DNA of 64,000 nucleotides, taken from the NCBI GenBank assembly GCA_963701375.1, contig CAVOZT010000001.1, positions 186,001 through 250,000 on the forward strand, written 5' to 3'. The position numbers and the translations under genes were made by a program. Positions 18,360 through 26,909 of the stretch are shown piece after piece. Each line of letters begins with the position of its first letter. The first letter of the stretch is position 1. Origin of the DNA: CAVXTF01 sp963701375 (lineage in GTDB: Bacteria; Actinomycetota; Acidimicrobiia; Acidimicrobiales; CAVXTF01). The notes beneath the pieces were generated by a model that saw only the letters and a program-made list of their open reading frames with translations, did no database searches and had not been told where the DNA came from.

Positions 18360-19472
18360 TCACAGAAGGCCGTCCGCTAGCAAGGCGTTGACGGCCTGAG
18401 ATCCCCTGACGGCCTGCTGCGCCGTTAGTCCACCGGCACTCGCCGCCGAATTCGCTCCGAAGACCGTGGGTTCGAAGCCACCGGACGGCAGGAGCACGTT
18501 CGCTATGACCTTCACCTGCAGGTAGTCACCCGGTGCCACCTTCGGGGTCTCCGCCTCGAAAAGCGCCAGGTTCGAGAGGTCTGGACCGAGCTGTTGCGAG
18601 ACCGCCTCGAGTTGCTGGACCACGGGTAGGAGCGCCTTCACATCGTTGACCGAGTTCTGACCGCTCTGCTGTGCAACTTGAGTACCGATGGCCCCCAGAT
18701 TGGACAGCTCGGCCAACAGGTCGGAGATCTGGCCGTTCTCGCTGGCGAGAACGCCGATGGCGGGAGCGAGAGCGTTGATGCCGTTGGCGATCGTCTGGCG
18801 ACCACCGTTCAGCTTGTGCGTCAGGTTCTCTATCGAAGCGAGCGCATTGTCGATCGAAGTCCTGCCGCCGGCCAGCGAGCTCACTCCTCGATCGATGGTC
18901 GTGAGGAACGACCTGATCTGTGGCTGGTTCCCGTTGAACGTGTTGTTGAGCTCATGGATGATGGTCTGGAGTTGGTTGAGACCGCCGCCGTTCAGGACCA
19001 GGGACAACGCACCGAAAGTGTCCTCGACACTTGGGGCCGTGCTCGTGTCGGTCTCCGGTATGAGAGCACCCGGTGCGATGTACTGAGACGTCGCGGCGCC
19101 TGGTGATGACGTCGGAGCCACCGGTTCAGAGAGAATTACGTACTCGTCGCCCAACGGGTTGTCGAAGCGGATCTGCGCAGTGGTCCCGACGAAGAGGCGT
19201 ACGGTCTTTTTGATCTCGAGCGTCAGATTCGCCTGGAAGTTGCTCGTCGTTATGTCGGATACCTGGCCGACGACCTCGGCGCCGAGACGGACCTGTGCGT
19301 TGTCGGGGAGATTGAGAACGTTGCCGAAAACCGCATGGAGCTCGTAGGTCGGTACGTTCAACCCGCTCACTTTTGGTAGGGACTGAAGGCTCAGCGCGCA
19401 TCCACCGAGCAGCGCGATCGATGTGACCGCCACTGCTGTCGCGGCGACCTTTCTCACCCTCATGACCCTCAT
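18360..19472 (-). CDS. mceE: Mce family lipoprotein, position E (LprK-like)
   Basis: 370 residues with a lipoprotein signal peptide ending in the lipobox LLGGC near residue 22, as expected for the fifth Mce protein. An MCE/MlaD domain (AEVVGQVSDITTS … LGDEYVILSEP) is followed by the helical domain (ELNNTFNGNQPQIRSFLTTI, ASIENLTHKLNG). ATG 19472 gives an ATGA overlap with mceD, so translation is coupled; a longer open frame upstream is ignored. It is expected to be acylated and held at the outer face of the membrane in the Mce assembly. Confidence 0.9.
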   Translation of the reverse strand: MRVMRVRKVAATAVAVTSIALLGGCALSLQSLPKVSGLNVPTYELHAVFGNVLNLPDNAQVRLGAEVVGQVSDITTSNFQANLTLEIKKTVRLFVGTTAQIRFDNPLGDEYVILSEPVAPTSSPGAATSQYIAPGALIPETDTSTAPSVEDTFGALSLVLNGGGLNQLQTIIHELNNTFNGNQPQIRSFLTTIDRGVSSLAGGRTSIDNALASIENLTHKLNGGRQTIANGINALAPAIGVLASENGQISDLLAELSNLGAIGTQVAQQSGQNSVNDVKALLPVVQQLEAVSQQLGPDLSNLALFEAETPKVAPGDYLQVKVIANVLLPSGGFEPTVFGANSAASAGGLTAQQAVRGSQAVNALLADGLL

Positions 19473-20638
19473 GGCTGACCCGCCAACAGGGCACCGAGAG
19501 AGAGGTTCGGTCCGGTCGTGGCACCCGGCGGGTTGGGAAGAGCGGCGAGCAAACCGTTCACTCCGCATCCGAGGTCGAGCGTCAGGTCCTTGTCCTGAGC
19601 TTGGTCCACGGAGAGCAACAGAAGCCGAAGCAGCGCGCTCCCACACACCGATTTGGAGAAAGCCGCCGATCCGCTCTGCGGGTCGAGCCGCGAACGCAGA
19701 GCGGCGCCGCCGGGAGCGGTCGGATCGAATGCCTGAGTCAGGTTGTCGAGCGCCTTCGGAAGACCGTTGAATACCTGGGCGAGTTGCTGCTGTTTCGACG
19801 CAACTGCGCCGGCGAACGCTTCGAGGCCGCGGACGCTGCTCCCAAGGGCTGAGCCATTGGTCCGGATGAATCCTGCCAACGATCCGAGCGCTTGCTGCAG
19901 GTTCGACAACGCCAAGCCGATGTCGCCGTCATCTGAAGCGAGCTCAGTGCTGACGACAGCCAAATCATTGGCAAATGCCTGATACGTACCGGTGTAGTGC
20001 GAGGCTACATAGCTGAGGTTTCCGAGGTTGTCGAACAGAGCAGTCAATTGCGGGCTCTTGGAGGACAGTGCCCCGAGTGCTTTGCCCAGTGACAAAAGGG
20101 TCGAATGCAGAGCCGCCCCATTTGGGCCGAACGAGTGCGCCGAGCTCGCCACGAACGAGGAGAGCGCGCCGTTGGCGTTGGCCCCCTTCGGGCCAAGCGC
20201 TTTTGCCAACAGGTCAAGGCTGTCGATGATCCCGTCCACTGAGATCGGGACTGCGGTCTGTGAAACTCCGATGACAGCGTTGTTCTGCATGCGGGGACCG
20301 CCGCTGTATGCCGGGTTCAGCTGGACGTACCGGTCGTTCACCACCTGCGGGGCCATGATCAGGGCCTGAGCGTTCGCCGGGATCGGAATCGATGTCGGCA
20401 CCTGCATCTGCACCGTCACGTACTTCGGTCCAGGAGAAACCTTGGTGACGGTGCCAACCGGCATACCCAGGACCTTCACCTGGTTTCCGACATAGAGCCC
20501 AGGAGCGGTCGAGAACAACGCCGTTATCGTCATCTGGGAGGAGCCATTGCTCGAAAGAGTGACGATTAGACCGACGACGATCGCGACGACTAGGACGCCA
20601 ATCGACGTCAGGCGCGCCCAAGGTGGGATCCTTCTCAT
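19469..20638 (-). CDS. mceD: Mce family protein, position D
   Basis: 389 residues: transmembrane helix at about 8-30 (LTSIGVLVVAIVVGLIVTL), MCE/MlaD domain (NQVKVLGMPVGTVTKVSPG near 52), then a long helical region with heptad-like leucines (LSSVARSL type repeats) and two Cys near the C-terminus (SVCGSALL, DLGCGVNG). It overlaps both mceC and mceE by ATGA. The family forms heterohexamers that ferry lipids such as fatty acids (Mce1) or sterols (Mce4) across the envelope. Confidence 0.9.
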   Translation of the reverse strand: MRRIPPWARLTSIGVLVVAIVVGLIVTLSSNGSSQMTITALFSTAPGLYVGNQVKVLGMPVGTVTKVSPGPKYVTVQMQVPTSIPIPANAQALIMAPQVVNDRYVQLNPAYSGGPRMQNNAVIGVSQTAVPISVDGIIDSLDLLAKALGPKGANANGALSSFVASSAHSFGPNGAALHSTLLSLGKALGALSSKSPQLTALFDNLGNLSYVASHYTGTYQAFANDLAVVSTELASDDGDIGLALSNLQQALGSLAGFIRTNGSALGSSVRGLEAFAGAVASKQQQLAQVFNGLPKALDNLTQAFDPTAPGGAALRSRLDPQSGSAAFSKSVCGSALLRLLLLSVDQAQDKDLTLDLGCGVNGLLAALPNPPGATTGPNLSLGALLAGQP

Positions 20639-21657
20639 GGGTGGCACCCCGCCACAGGACTGCTGCTCGGGAACGCAGACTTGCTCGACGCGCACTGCGC
20701 GATGACATTGTCGGGGATCAGGAGTGTCGGCACCGACACGTCTGCGAAGGGACCAGACCCGGTGGAGTTGGCCGCGTAGCGGCTGAACGCCGCAAGAACC
20801 GGGATCGCCGCGCCAAAGTCGTTGCTGTCTTTCGCAAGGATCGATGTCACCGACTGCAGGCTCTGAAGAAGCGACGTGAGCTGCGACCGGTTCACCGACA
20901 GGATCGAAGTGATCTGCCGGCTTAGCGCAGCCGTGGACGTCAGCAGCTGTCGAATCGCGGTCCTGCGCTGATCGAGGACCGTCAGAACCAGGTTGCTCTG
21001 TCCGAACAGGTCGAACAACTGTCTGCTTCGCTGCGAAAGCACGGCGCTCAAATCAGCTCCCTGGGAGACGATCGTGGCGAGCGCGCTCTGCTCGTTACCG
21101 AGAACGTTCGAGATGCGCGCCAACCCCGCAAAGGCCTGTGTCGTCTCTTTCGCCGGCGTGGCGCTCAGGTCCTGGCTACTCACTTCGAGAGATTTCTCGA
21201 GCTCGGGGATGTTGTACTGCTGAATCTCCGTGCCGAGCCCGGATAAGTCGGTAATCAGGTTGTAGGGCACGCTCGTGCGCGACTCAGGAATGAGCGAGCC
21301 GAGTGTCCCGGGTCCCGAGGGGTACATCTCCAAGTACTCGGTGCCGACCGGGCTCAACACCTTCGCGGCTACAGAGGTTGTCGATCCGAGGTGGAGGCCG
21401 GATCGGACTGAGAGCGTGACCCGAACCTTGTTGCCGTCGAGAGCCATGCCGGTTATCGAGCCCACCTTGACGCCGTCGATCGTGATGATGTCGCCGGTCG
21501 CGAGCCCACCCGCACTCGGGAAATTGGCGGCGTAAGTGGCGTTGTTGTGGATCAACGGGAGCTTTTGGAACTGGAGGGCCCCGATGATGAGCACCACGAT
21601 CACGACGATCCCGACCAGTCCGGTGAGAGCCCTGTTGCGCTCGCGGAACCGTCTCAC
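20635..21657 (-). CDS. mceC: Mce family protein, position C
   Basis: 340 residues: basic N-terminus, transmembrane helix (LTGLVGIVVIVVLIIGAL), MCE domain with ITIDGVKVGSITGMALDG near residue 57 and VLSPVGTEYLEMYPSG near 98, then a helical region (LSQRSRQLFDLFGQSNLVL, LSVNRSQLTSLLQSLQSV). I use GTG 21657 because it makes a GTGA overlap with mceB; TTG 21663 is the alternative. Third of six coupled mce genes. Confidence 0.9.
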   Translation of the reverse strand: MRRFRERNRALTGLVGIVVIVVLIIGALQFQKLPLIHNNATYAANFPSAGGLATGDIITIDGVKVGSITGMALDGNKVRVTLSVRSGLHLGSTTSVAAKVLSPVGTEYLEMYPSGPGTLGSLIPESRTSVPYNLITDLSGLGTEIQQYNIPELEKSLEVSSQDLSATPAKETTQAFAGLARISNVLGNEQSALATIVSQGADLSAVLSQRSRQLFDLFGQSNLVLTVLDQRRTAIRQLLTSTAALSRQITSILSVNRSQLTSLLQSLQSVTSILAKDSNDFGAAIPVLAAFSRYAANSTGSGPFADVSVPTLLIPDNVIAQCASSKSAFPSSSPVAGCHP

Positions 21658-22742
21658 GCGCAACTCGCAGTGTGGTTGCCCTGGCTCCCTACCACGCCAG
21701 ATGGCAGCGTGACGGGATCAGGGTACTGAGGCGGGCTCACGCCGGGAACGAGCGAGATGTCGAGCTTGCCGTGAACGTTGACGGTCAGGCTGCAGAGGTA
21801 CACGTTGATCCAATTGCCGCTGCTCTGGATCTTCGTCAGTGTGCTGACAAGGCCCGGGAAGCCCTGCAGGACCCCGTCGAGGCCCTCTTGATTGGCCGCC
21901 AGGGATTGGACCGCGGTGGAGAGAGTCTGGATGTCCTGGTTGAGGGTCGGCTGCGATTCGTTGATCAGGTTGCTCGTCGTGCTGTTGAGCGCCGAAAGGT
22001 TGGTGATCGCAGAATTGAGCTGGGACCTCGATCCGGCGATACCGCGTACGAGCGTGTCGAAGCCTCCGATCAGCTGGCCGAGCTGTGTGTCGTGAGATCC
22101 CACCGTATTGAGCAGAGTCGACAGGTTGTTCAAAAGCACGTCGATGACTTGCTGTCGGTCGGCAAGATTGTTCGTTATCGCCGCAGTCTCTCCGACGAGG
22201 TTGTTGATGGTTCCTGATTCACCTTGGAAAACCTGGATGATCGACGCGGCCAACTGGTTCACCTGGCCGGGCGCGAGGGCTGAGAAGAGAGGCTGAAACC
22301 CGTCGAACACCGCCGTCAGGTCGAGCGCGGGTGTCGTCCGCGACTGCGGTATGACGCTTCCCGGAGGCAACGGTTGCCCACCAGGCGACCCCGGGAGGAT
22401 GCCCAAGAAACGCTGTCCCAACAAGTTCTCGAAGTAGATGGCGGCGTCCGAATGCGTGGTGAGGTGCTGGGAGTTGTTGACGCTGAACTCGACGCTTGCA
22501 TGGTTTCCGGTCAAGGTCACCGCCGTGACCTTGCCGACCTCGACCCCTGCGACCCTGACGGTGTCTCCCGGTTGAAGTCCCGACGCGTTCGAGAAGTCGG
22601 CGAAGTACCCGCTCGCAGCGTGGGTGTTGAAATCGAGCAGAGACGAAATCACGATCGAGGTGACGATCACAGAGACGACAGTGAACGCAACCACCTTGAC
22701 GACGGTGATCCGAATGCCCGGCCGCGGGTGATGCGACCTCAT
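21654..22742 (-). CDS. mceB: Mce family protein, position B
   Basis: 362 residues. The transmembrane segment (VVAFTVVSVIVTSIVI) precedes the MCE domain (DTVRVAGVEVGKVTAVTLTG near 62, NLLGQRFLGILPG near 103). The helical region has a run of Asn/Leu-rich segments (LADRQQVIDVLLNNLSTLLN) and two late Cys (VYLCSL, ASCA). ATG 22742 overlaps the mceA stop (ATGA). An upstream in-frame extension of about 120 codons inside mceA is not coding. Confidence 0.9.
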   Translation of the reverse strand: MRSHHPRPGIRITVVKVVAFTVVSVIVTSIVISSLLDFNTHAASGYFADFSNASGLQPGDTVRVAGVEVGKVTAVTLTGNHASVEFSVNNSQHLTTHSDAAIYFENLLGQRFLGILPGSPGGQPLPPGSVIPQSRTTPALDLTAVFDGFQPLFSALAPGQVNQLAASIIQVFQGESGTINNLVGETAAITNNLADRQQVIDVLLNNLSTLLNTVGSHDTQLGQLIGGFDTLVRGIAGSRSQLNSAITNLSALNSTTSNLINESQPTLNQDIQTLSTAVQSLAANQEGLDGVLQGFPGLVSTLTKIQSSGNWINVYLCSLTVNVHGKLDISLVPGVSPPQYPDPVTLPSGVVGSQGNHTASCA

Positions 22743-24073
22743 CCCCGCCTGACCAGTCCGTCGAGCAATGGCGAAAGAAGCAAGGTCGAGACGGCCGCCG
22801 ACGGCGGCTTCGATCCGCTCATCGCGGTAACTATTTGCGAAACAGCCTGTGACTCCGCGGGCTCGGCGAGGGCAGGAGTCGGGGCCGACGCAAGGGCTTG
22901 TGCGAGTGCGGCGGACGTGTTGCTGGGTATGGACCCGGCAGACGTGTACGTCGGCGGGTTCACGTACCCGGGTCCGAGACCCGCTGCGAGGTAGTTCGCG
23001 ACCTCGGGACCGCCCAACACGGCCAGTCCGAGGTCCGCGGGATTGTTGACTATCACGTCGGTCGTCAAGTTGAGGTACGGGCCGGACGATTCGGCAGATG
23101 TCCAAGCCGCAGCCCAGGCGTTCAGTCCTTGGAGAAGTTGGGATATCTCATTCGGGTTCTGCGAGATGTCCTGAAGGAACGGTGCTGAGTCCGCAGTGAG
23201 AATCGAATAAGGCTGTTGGATCGCCGTGAGGAGCTGGGAGATCTCCTTCGCGAGTACCGCACCGCCTCCTATCGCCTGACGAACCTTCGACGCCTCCGAG
23301 TCAATTGTCTTTCCTGTCGTTGTCTGATTGGACAGGATGGACAAGATGTCAGGCGTCGAAGAGGCGAATTGATTCGCTACTGGGACGAGAGCATTCAGGT
23401 TGGAAACGACCGTGGGCCACAACGGGAGCATTTGTTGGAAATAGTTGTTCCCCTTGACGAAGTTCTTTCCCAGTGAGGCCCCTTGACCCTGCAGCGCCCC
23501 CGCCAGCGCTGTAAGCGCAGCATCGAGCTCACCCGGATGGAGCTGGATCAGCAAGTTGTCCAGGTTTCCGAGGGTCGTTTGAAGAGAAGCTGTCTGGCCG
23601 GTGGTCAACGCGGGGATGGTCGCGCCCGCCTGGAGAGTTGCGCTGCCGATCTGCGCCGGCGGCTCGAGGACGATATATGCGTCTCCGAAGAACGACACCG
23701 GGGTCTCCGTCGCCCTTACGCCGACCGGGATCAGATGAAGCTTGTTGACCTCTAGGTGGAGCGTAACGAGGACGAGTCCTCCAGGGACCGAGTGGCCCTC
23801 GCTTGCAACGGAGCCGACGGTCACATTCCGGTATTCGACAGGAGCGCCGAGTGCCACCGCCGTGGACGTCAGGGGTAACTGCGCTTGGAGAACCGCGTAG
23901 GAGGAGAACGCGCCGCCGAATGACTCGAACACGAACACCACGATGGCCGCGAGCAGCAGTACGAGAGCCGTGCCCAGGGCGATCATTCGCCACGACCACG
24001 AGCGCGGGACGCGAACCGGTACCGGATTTGCGGCCGGCGCGGGAGCCGGGGCGGGAGGGGCCTCGACGCTCAT
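22739..24073 (-). CDS. mceA: Mce family protein, position A
   Basis: 444 residues. A Pro/Ala-rich cytoplasmic N-terminus (PPAPAPAPAANPVP) leads to a transmembrane helix (MIALGTALVLLLAAIVVFVF), the MCE domain (GAPVEYRNVTVGSVASEG near 76) and a helical domain, then an Ala/Ser-rich C-terminal tail. First mce gene after the two permeases. With the yrbEB frame corrected, its ATG lies just 1 base from the yrbEB stop (24070-24072), so the whole eight-gene unit is coupled. Confidence 0.9.
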   Translation of the reverse strand: MSVEAPPAPAPAPAANPVPVRVPRSWSWRMIALGTALVLLLAAIVVFVFESFGGAFSSYAVLQAQLPLTSTAVALGAPVEYRNVTVGSVASEGHSVPGGLVLVTLHLEVNKLHLIPVGVRATETPVSFFGDAYIVLEPPAQIGSATLQAGATIPALTTGQTASLQTTLGNLDNLLIQLHPGELDAALTALAGALQGQGASLGKNFVKGNNYFQQMLPLWPTVVSNLNALVPVANQFASSTPDILSILSNQTTTGKTIDSEASKVRQAIGGGAVLAKEISQLLTAIQQPYSILTADSAPFLQDISQNPNEISQLLQGLNAWAAAWTSAESSGPYLNLTTDVIVNNPADLGLAVLGGPEVANYLAAGLGPGYVNPPTYTSAGSIPSNTSAALAQALASAPTPALAEPAESQAVSQIVTAMSGSKPPSAAVSTLLLSPLLDGLVRRG

Positions 24074-24951
24074 CCCGTGAGCTTCACTGGCACGGAGACC
24101 CCCCAGAACAGCAGGGTCATCAACATGTCGGAGATGGCGATAGCGACGGTGCTCATCCGGATCGCCCGACCTGCTGCGCGCCCACGCCCTCCGGCCCTCC
24201 TGTCGCCGTGACCCCGTAGTAACAGTGGATGATCGTGACGAGGATCGCGAAGACGACCACTTTCAGAACCGAGTAGAAGATGTCAGTGCGGTTCAGGAAG
24301 AGATAGAAGTAGTGAAGGTAGGTACCCGTTCCTTGATGGGCGATCGCAATGACAGCGAACTGCGTGGCCAGATAAGCCCCGGACAAGGCGAGCAGGTACA
24401 TCGGGATCACTGCGATTAGCGCGGCCAGGAGCCTGGTAGTGACCAGGTAGGGAAGAGCCGGCACCGACATGACCTCGAGTGCGTCGATCTCCTCGTTGAC
24501 TTTCATCGCCCCGAGCTGAGCAGTGAAACGGCAACCCATCTGGGCCGCGAGCCCGTAGCCGGCGAGCAGCGGCGAGAGCTCCCGGGTATTCGCGAACGCT
24601 GAGAGCAGGCCCGTAAGTGGGGAGAGCCCGATGATGTTCAAGCCCTGCAGTCCCTCTATTCCCAGCTGAACGCCGACCACCGACGCGAGCAGCGCTGAGA
24701 CGAGGATCGTGCTGGCCGCGACCGCAAGGATCCCTCCTCCGAAGGTCACCTCGGCGATAAGGCGCCACACCTCCTTGCGGTAGTGACGGAGGACCATCGG
24801 GACTGCACGCGGCGACCTTGACGACGAAGAGGAGCAGTTCGCCCAGCCATACAACCTGGTTGCGGAAGCGGTACCCGAGATTGACGCTGTGGTACGCGAC
24901 CGGCCTCGTGATCGCTACGGCCCTGCGCGCGATCGGCAGCCTGGCGCTCAT
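24070..24951 (-). CDS. yrbEB: YrbE/MlaE permease B of Mce transporter (two frameshifts)
   Basis: After correction this is a normal-length 293-residue MlaE-family permease. It begins at ATG 24951 (GAAAGG ribosome site) with MSARLPIARRAVAITRP. Near 24805-24812 an indel interrupts …LLFVVKVAA; the next frame carries the core (GGGILAVAASTILVSALL, NTRELSPLLAGYGLAAQMGC, AQLGAMKVNEEIDALEVM). At 24181-24183 a GGGG run has become GGG. The frame would otherwise stop at 24153, but restoring one G continues GVGRAAGRAIRM and a last membrane helix (VAIAISDMLMTLLFWG) to the stop at 24070. The net shift is zero, so the total length is a multiple of three. It pairs with YrbEA to form the membrane channel. Confidence 0.85.
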
Positions 24952-24961
24952 CGGGGGCCTT

Positions 24962-25870
24962 TCACAGGACCCTCGGTGGGACGATCGCCAAGAAGACATC
25001 GGTGACGAGCAGGTTCAGGAGAAACAGCCCGACACCGGTGATCACCACCGAGCGGTTGACCGCCTCGCCGACACCAGACGGACCCTTCTTGGCGTTCAAG
25101 CCCTGATGGGAGGCCACCACCGCGGCGAGAAGCCCGAAAAGCGCGGCTTTGAACATCGATTCGATCGCGTCCGCCGGCTGAGCAAACGTGCTGAACGAAT
25201 TAAGGAACCCACCAGCGCTCGTGTGCAAGATGAACACTGCGGCCAGGTAGCCGCTCATGATCCCGGCGAAGGCGACGACCCCGTTGACGAGTAGTGCCAC
25301 CACTACGGTCGCCACGACGCGAGGGGCGACGAGTCGCTCGATCGGGTCGACCGCCATGACCCACATGGCTGAGATCTCGTCGCGGATCGTGCGAGCCCCG
25401 AGATCGGCGCAGATCGCTGATCCCCCGGCCCCCGACAGGAGGATCGCGGTGATGACGGGAGCAGCTTCACGAACTATGCCGATGGCGTCGACAGCGCCGA
25501 CGATGGCAGACGCGCCGATCTGGACAGCCAGGCCACCTACCTCGAGCACGAGCACGAGGCCGAACGGGATGGCGATCAGGATGGCCGGCAGGACGGTCAC
25601 CGAGATCAGGAACCACGTCTGTTCGGCGAACTCCGCCCAAGAGAAGCGCCGGTGGACGATTGCCGACACGGTTGACCAGACGGCGTCGAGCAGCATCGCG
25701 ATCAGGTCGCCCACGATCCCGAGAGCCGAGACGACCTTGCGGCCCGCCGTCCCCAGGTATTCCTGACCCCAGTCGATGCCTACCGGCGCGTCGAGCGCAT
25801 GACGCGTGCGGTTTGTTTGCGACGGCTTGCTACCGGCCTCGCTCGATGCTGGAGTAAGTCGGTCGGTCAA
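24962..25870 (-). CDS. yrbEA: YrbE/MlaE permease A of Mce transporter
   Basis: 302 residues, first gene of the mce operon. MlaE-family features: hydrophobic segments from about residue 85, the conserved EAAPVITAILLSGAGGSAICADLG and TIRDEISAMWVMAVDP coupling-helix region that contacts the ATPase, and a C-terminal SHQGLNAKKGPSGVGEAVNR motif typical of the A permease. TTG 25870 is the most upstream credible start; an internal start cannot be excluded. Eleven bases separate it from yrbEB. The preceding 300 bases hold the likely operon promoter and the terminator of the upstream gene. Confidence 0.88.
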   Translation of the reverse strand: MTDRLTPASSEAGSKPSQTNRTRHALDAPVGIDWGQEYLGTAGRKVVSALGIVGDLIAMLLDAVWSTVSAIVHRRFSWAEFAEQTWFLISVTVLPAILIAIPFGLVLVLEVGGLAVQIGASAIVGAVDAIGIVREAAPVITAILLSGAGGSAICADLGARTIRDEISAMWVMAVDPIERLVAPRVVATVVVALLVNGVVAFAGIMSGYLAAVFILHTSAGGFLNSFSTFAQPADAIESMFKAALFGLLAAVVASHQGLNAKKGPSGVGEAVNRSVVITGVGLFLLNLLVTDVFLAIVPPRVL

Positions 25871-26179
25871 CGATCGTCACCCGAGACCTGCGGCCGCTTG
25901 CGGCCGGATCGAACACCTCGTTGCCAGCGCGAGGAGGCGGTCCCTGTCACTTCCAAATCCCCCTAGCTGGCCCGATTGCTCGATGCGCCGTGAGCGGCGC
26001 ACATGTCCGGTAGGCACTACCCGATCGCACGAATGCACAAACTACGCACAACGCGTGACGGAACATACAAGAAGAAGGGCCCCGTTGCCCACGGGGCCCT
26101 TCTTCGGTTGCGTGTTTCATGAGCCCGACCCGGAGCGGAGATACCGAGGTCAGGCTCGGTTGTCAGATCTTGACCTCTG
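25871..26179. other. Intergenic region upstream of the mce operon
   Basis: 309 bases between the start of yrbEA and the end of the secreted-protein gene. It holds the strong hairpin at 26071-26105 and one copy of a 13-base repeat (26161-26173). The mce operon promoter must lie between about 25880 and 26060, but I could not point to convincing -10 and -35 boxes. Confidence 0.6.
26071..26105 (-). terminator. Rho-independent terminator of the secreted-protein gene
   Basis: A perfect 15-bp stem (arms 26071-26085 and 26091-26105, GC-rich core GGGCCCCG) with a 5-base loop. On the minus strand it is followed by TTGTATGTT. It lies 75 bases beyond the stop of the gene ending at 26180 and insulates the mce operon. 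Confidence 0.85.
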
Positions 26180-26190
26180 TCAGATCTTGA
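26161..26190. repeat. 13-bp direct repeat at a stop codon (17-bp period)
   Basis: TGTCAGATCTTGA occurs at 26161-26173 and 26178-26190. The second copy contains the TGA (minus strand) of the secreted-protein gene. The period is 17 bases, so the duplicate stop is out of frame. Confidence 0.8.
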
Positions 26191-26658
26191 ACTTCTTGAC
26201 GGTCGTTGCACCCCTCGTCGTCGGCGCGAGGCTCAACGCAGTGCCGTTCAGGCAGACGAAAGCCTTCAGGCCGGAGCCCACCGGGATCGATCCCGTCGTG
26301 TCGGCGGAAACGGTTCCAGTGATCTTGTACTCGGAGTCCGCGCTCGGGCAGGTCTGAGTGCTGCTGGAAACCTGCGCGGTAATTCGAAGCTCGCGGTGGT
26401 GGTTTTGCCGTTGGACCAGGTCACCGTGGCCGACGACGCCGGGACTGCCGGAAAGCTACCGGACCCACCCGTGTTGCCGTTGCAACTCGAGACAGTGCCA
26501 GTCCCTCCGACGGTCCCTGTCAGATGGCCGCACTTGACCGGGTACGAAAGCTTGGGTGACGAAGCTGACGCAGATCCCGCGAACGCCAATGTGGCGGCCG
26601 CGAGCGGGACGAGCAAAGCGGGTACCAGAAGAGCTCTACCGGTACGTGAACGGAACAT
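26180..26658 (-). CDS. Small secreted Ser/Thr-rich protein (one frameshift)
   Basis: About 159 residues after correction. The signal peptide (ALLVPALLVPLAAATLAFAGSASA) is followed by an all-beta, Gly/Ser/Thr-rich domain with four Cys (VKCGHL, SSCNGN, QTCPSA, FVCLNG), probably two disulphides. At 26385 the sequence TTCGAATTACC lacks one C: TTCCGAATTACC restores ASFRITAQVSS and the frame to the stop at 26180. Without the correction it ends at 26266 in a basic non-homologous tail. A GAGGGGGTAA leader precedes the ATG. Family not recognised; it sits just upstream of the mce operon on the same strand, separated by a terminator. Confidence 0.7.
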
Positions 26659-26909
26659 GCTTACCCCCTCAGGGTGGTTTTTTGGACGGCATTATTCGCC
26701 GCCTCATTGGTGGTGTGCTCTCGCCGATGTGGCTTCGGGTCCATGCTGACGACCCACCCTTCTTATTCCCAGGTTCAGCCTCTCGTAACCCGAAACCTGA
26801 CGCGAGTGTCAGGTCTTGTCAGGTTCACGCCTGAGACCGGCAGCAGAAGACTCGAGTAGGCGTAGCACGGAGGTTGGCTGTCGCCGGACTGCGTCGGGAA
26901 TGATGGTGC

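Noticed and set aside
19473..19646. Upstream extension of the mceE frame
   Set aside because: It lies within mceD and precedes a perfect lipoprotein signal peptide; the ATG 19472 overlap with the mceD stop is the natural start.
22742..23105. N-terminal extension of the mceB frame inside mceA
   Set aside because: No conservation-like composition, and the ATG at 22742 makes the usual ATGA overlap with mceA and begins the transmembrane helix.
26646..26690. Hairpin with T-run on the plus strand near the start of the secreted gene
   Set aside because: The stem (ACCCCC/GGGTGGT) is imperfect and no plus-strand gene ends there; more likely part of the leader of the minus-strand gene.
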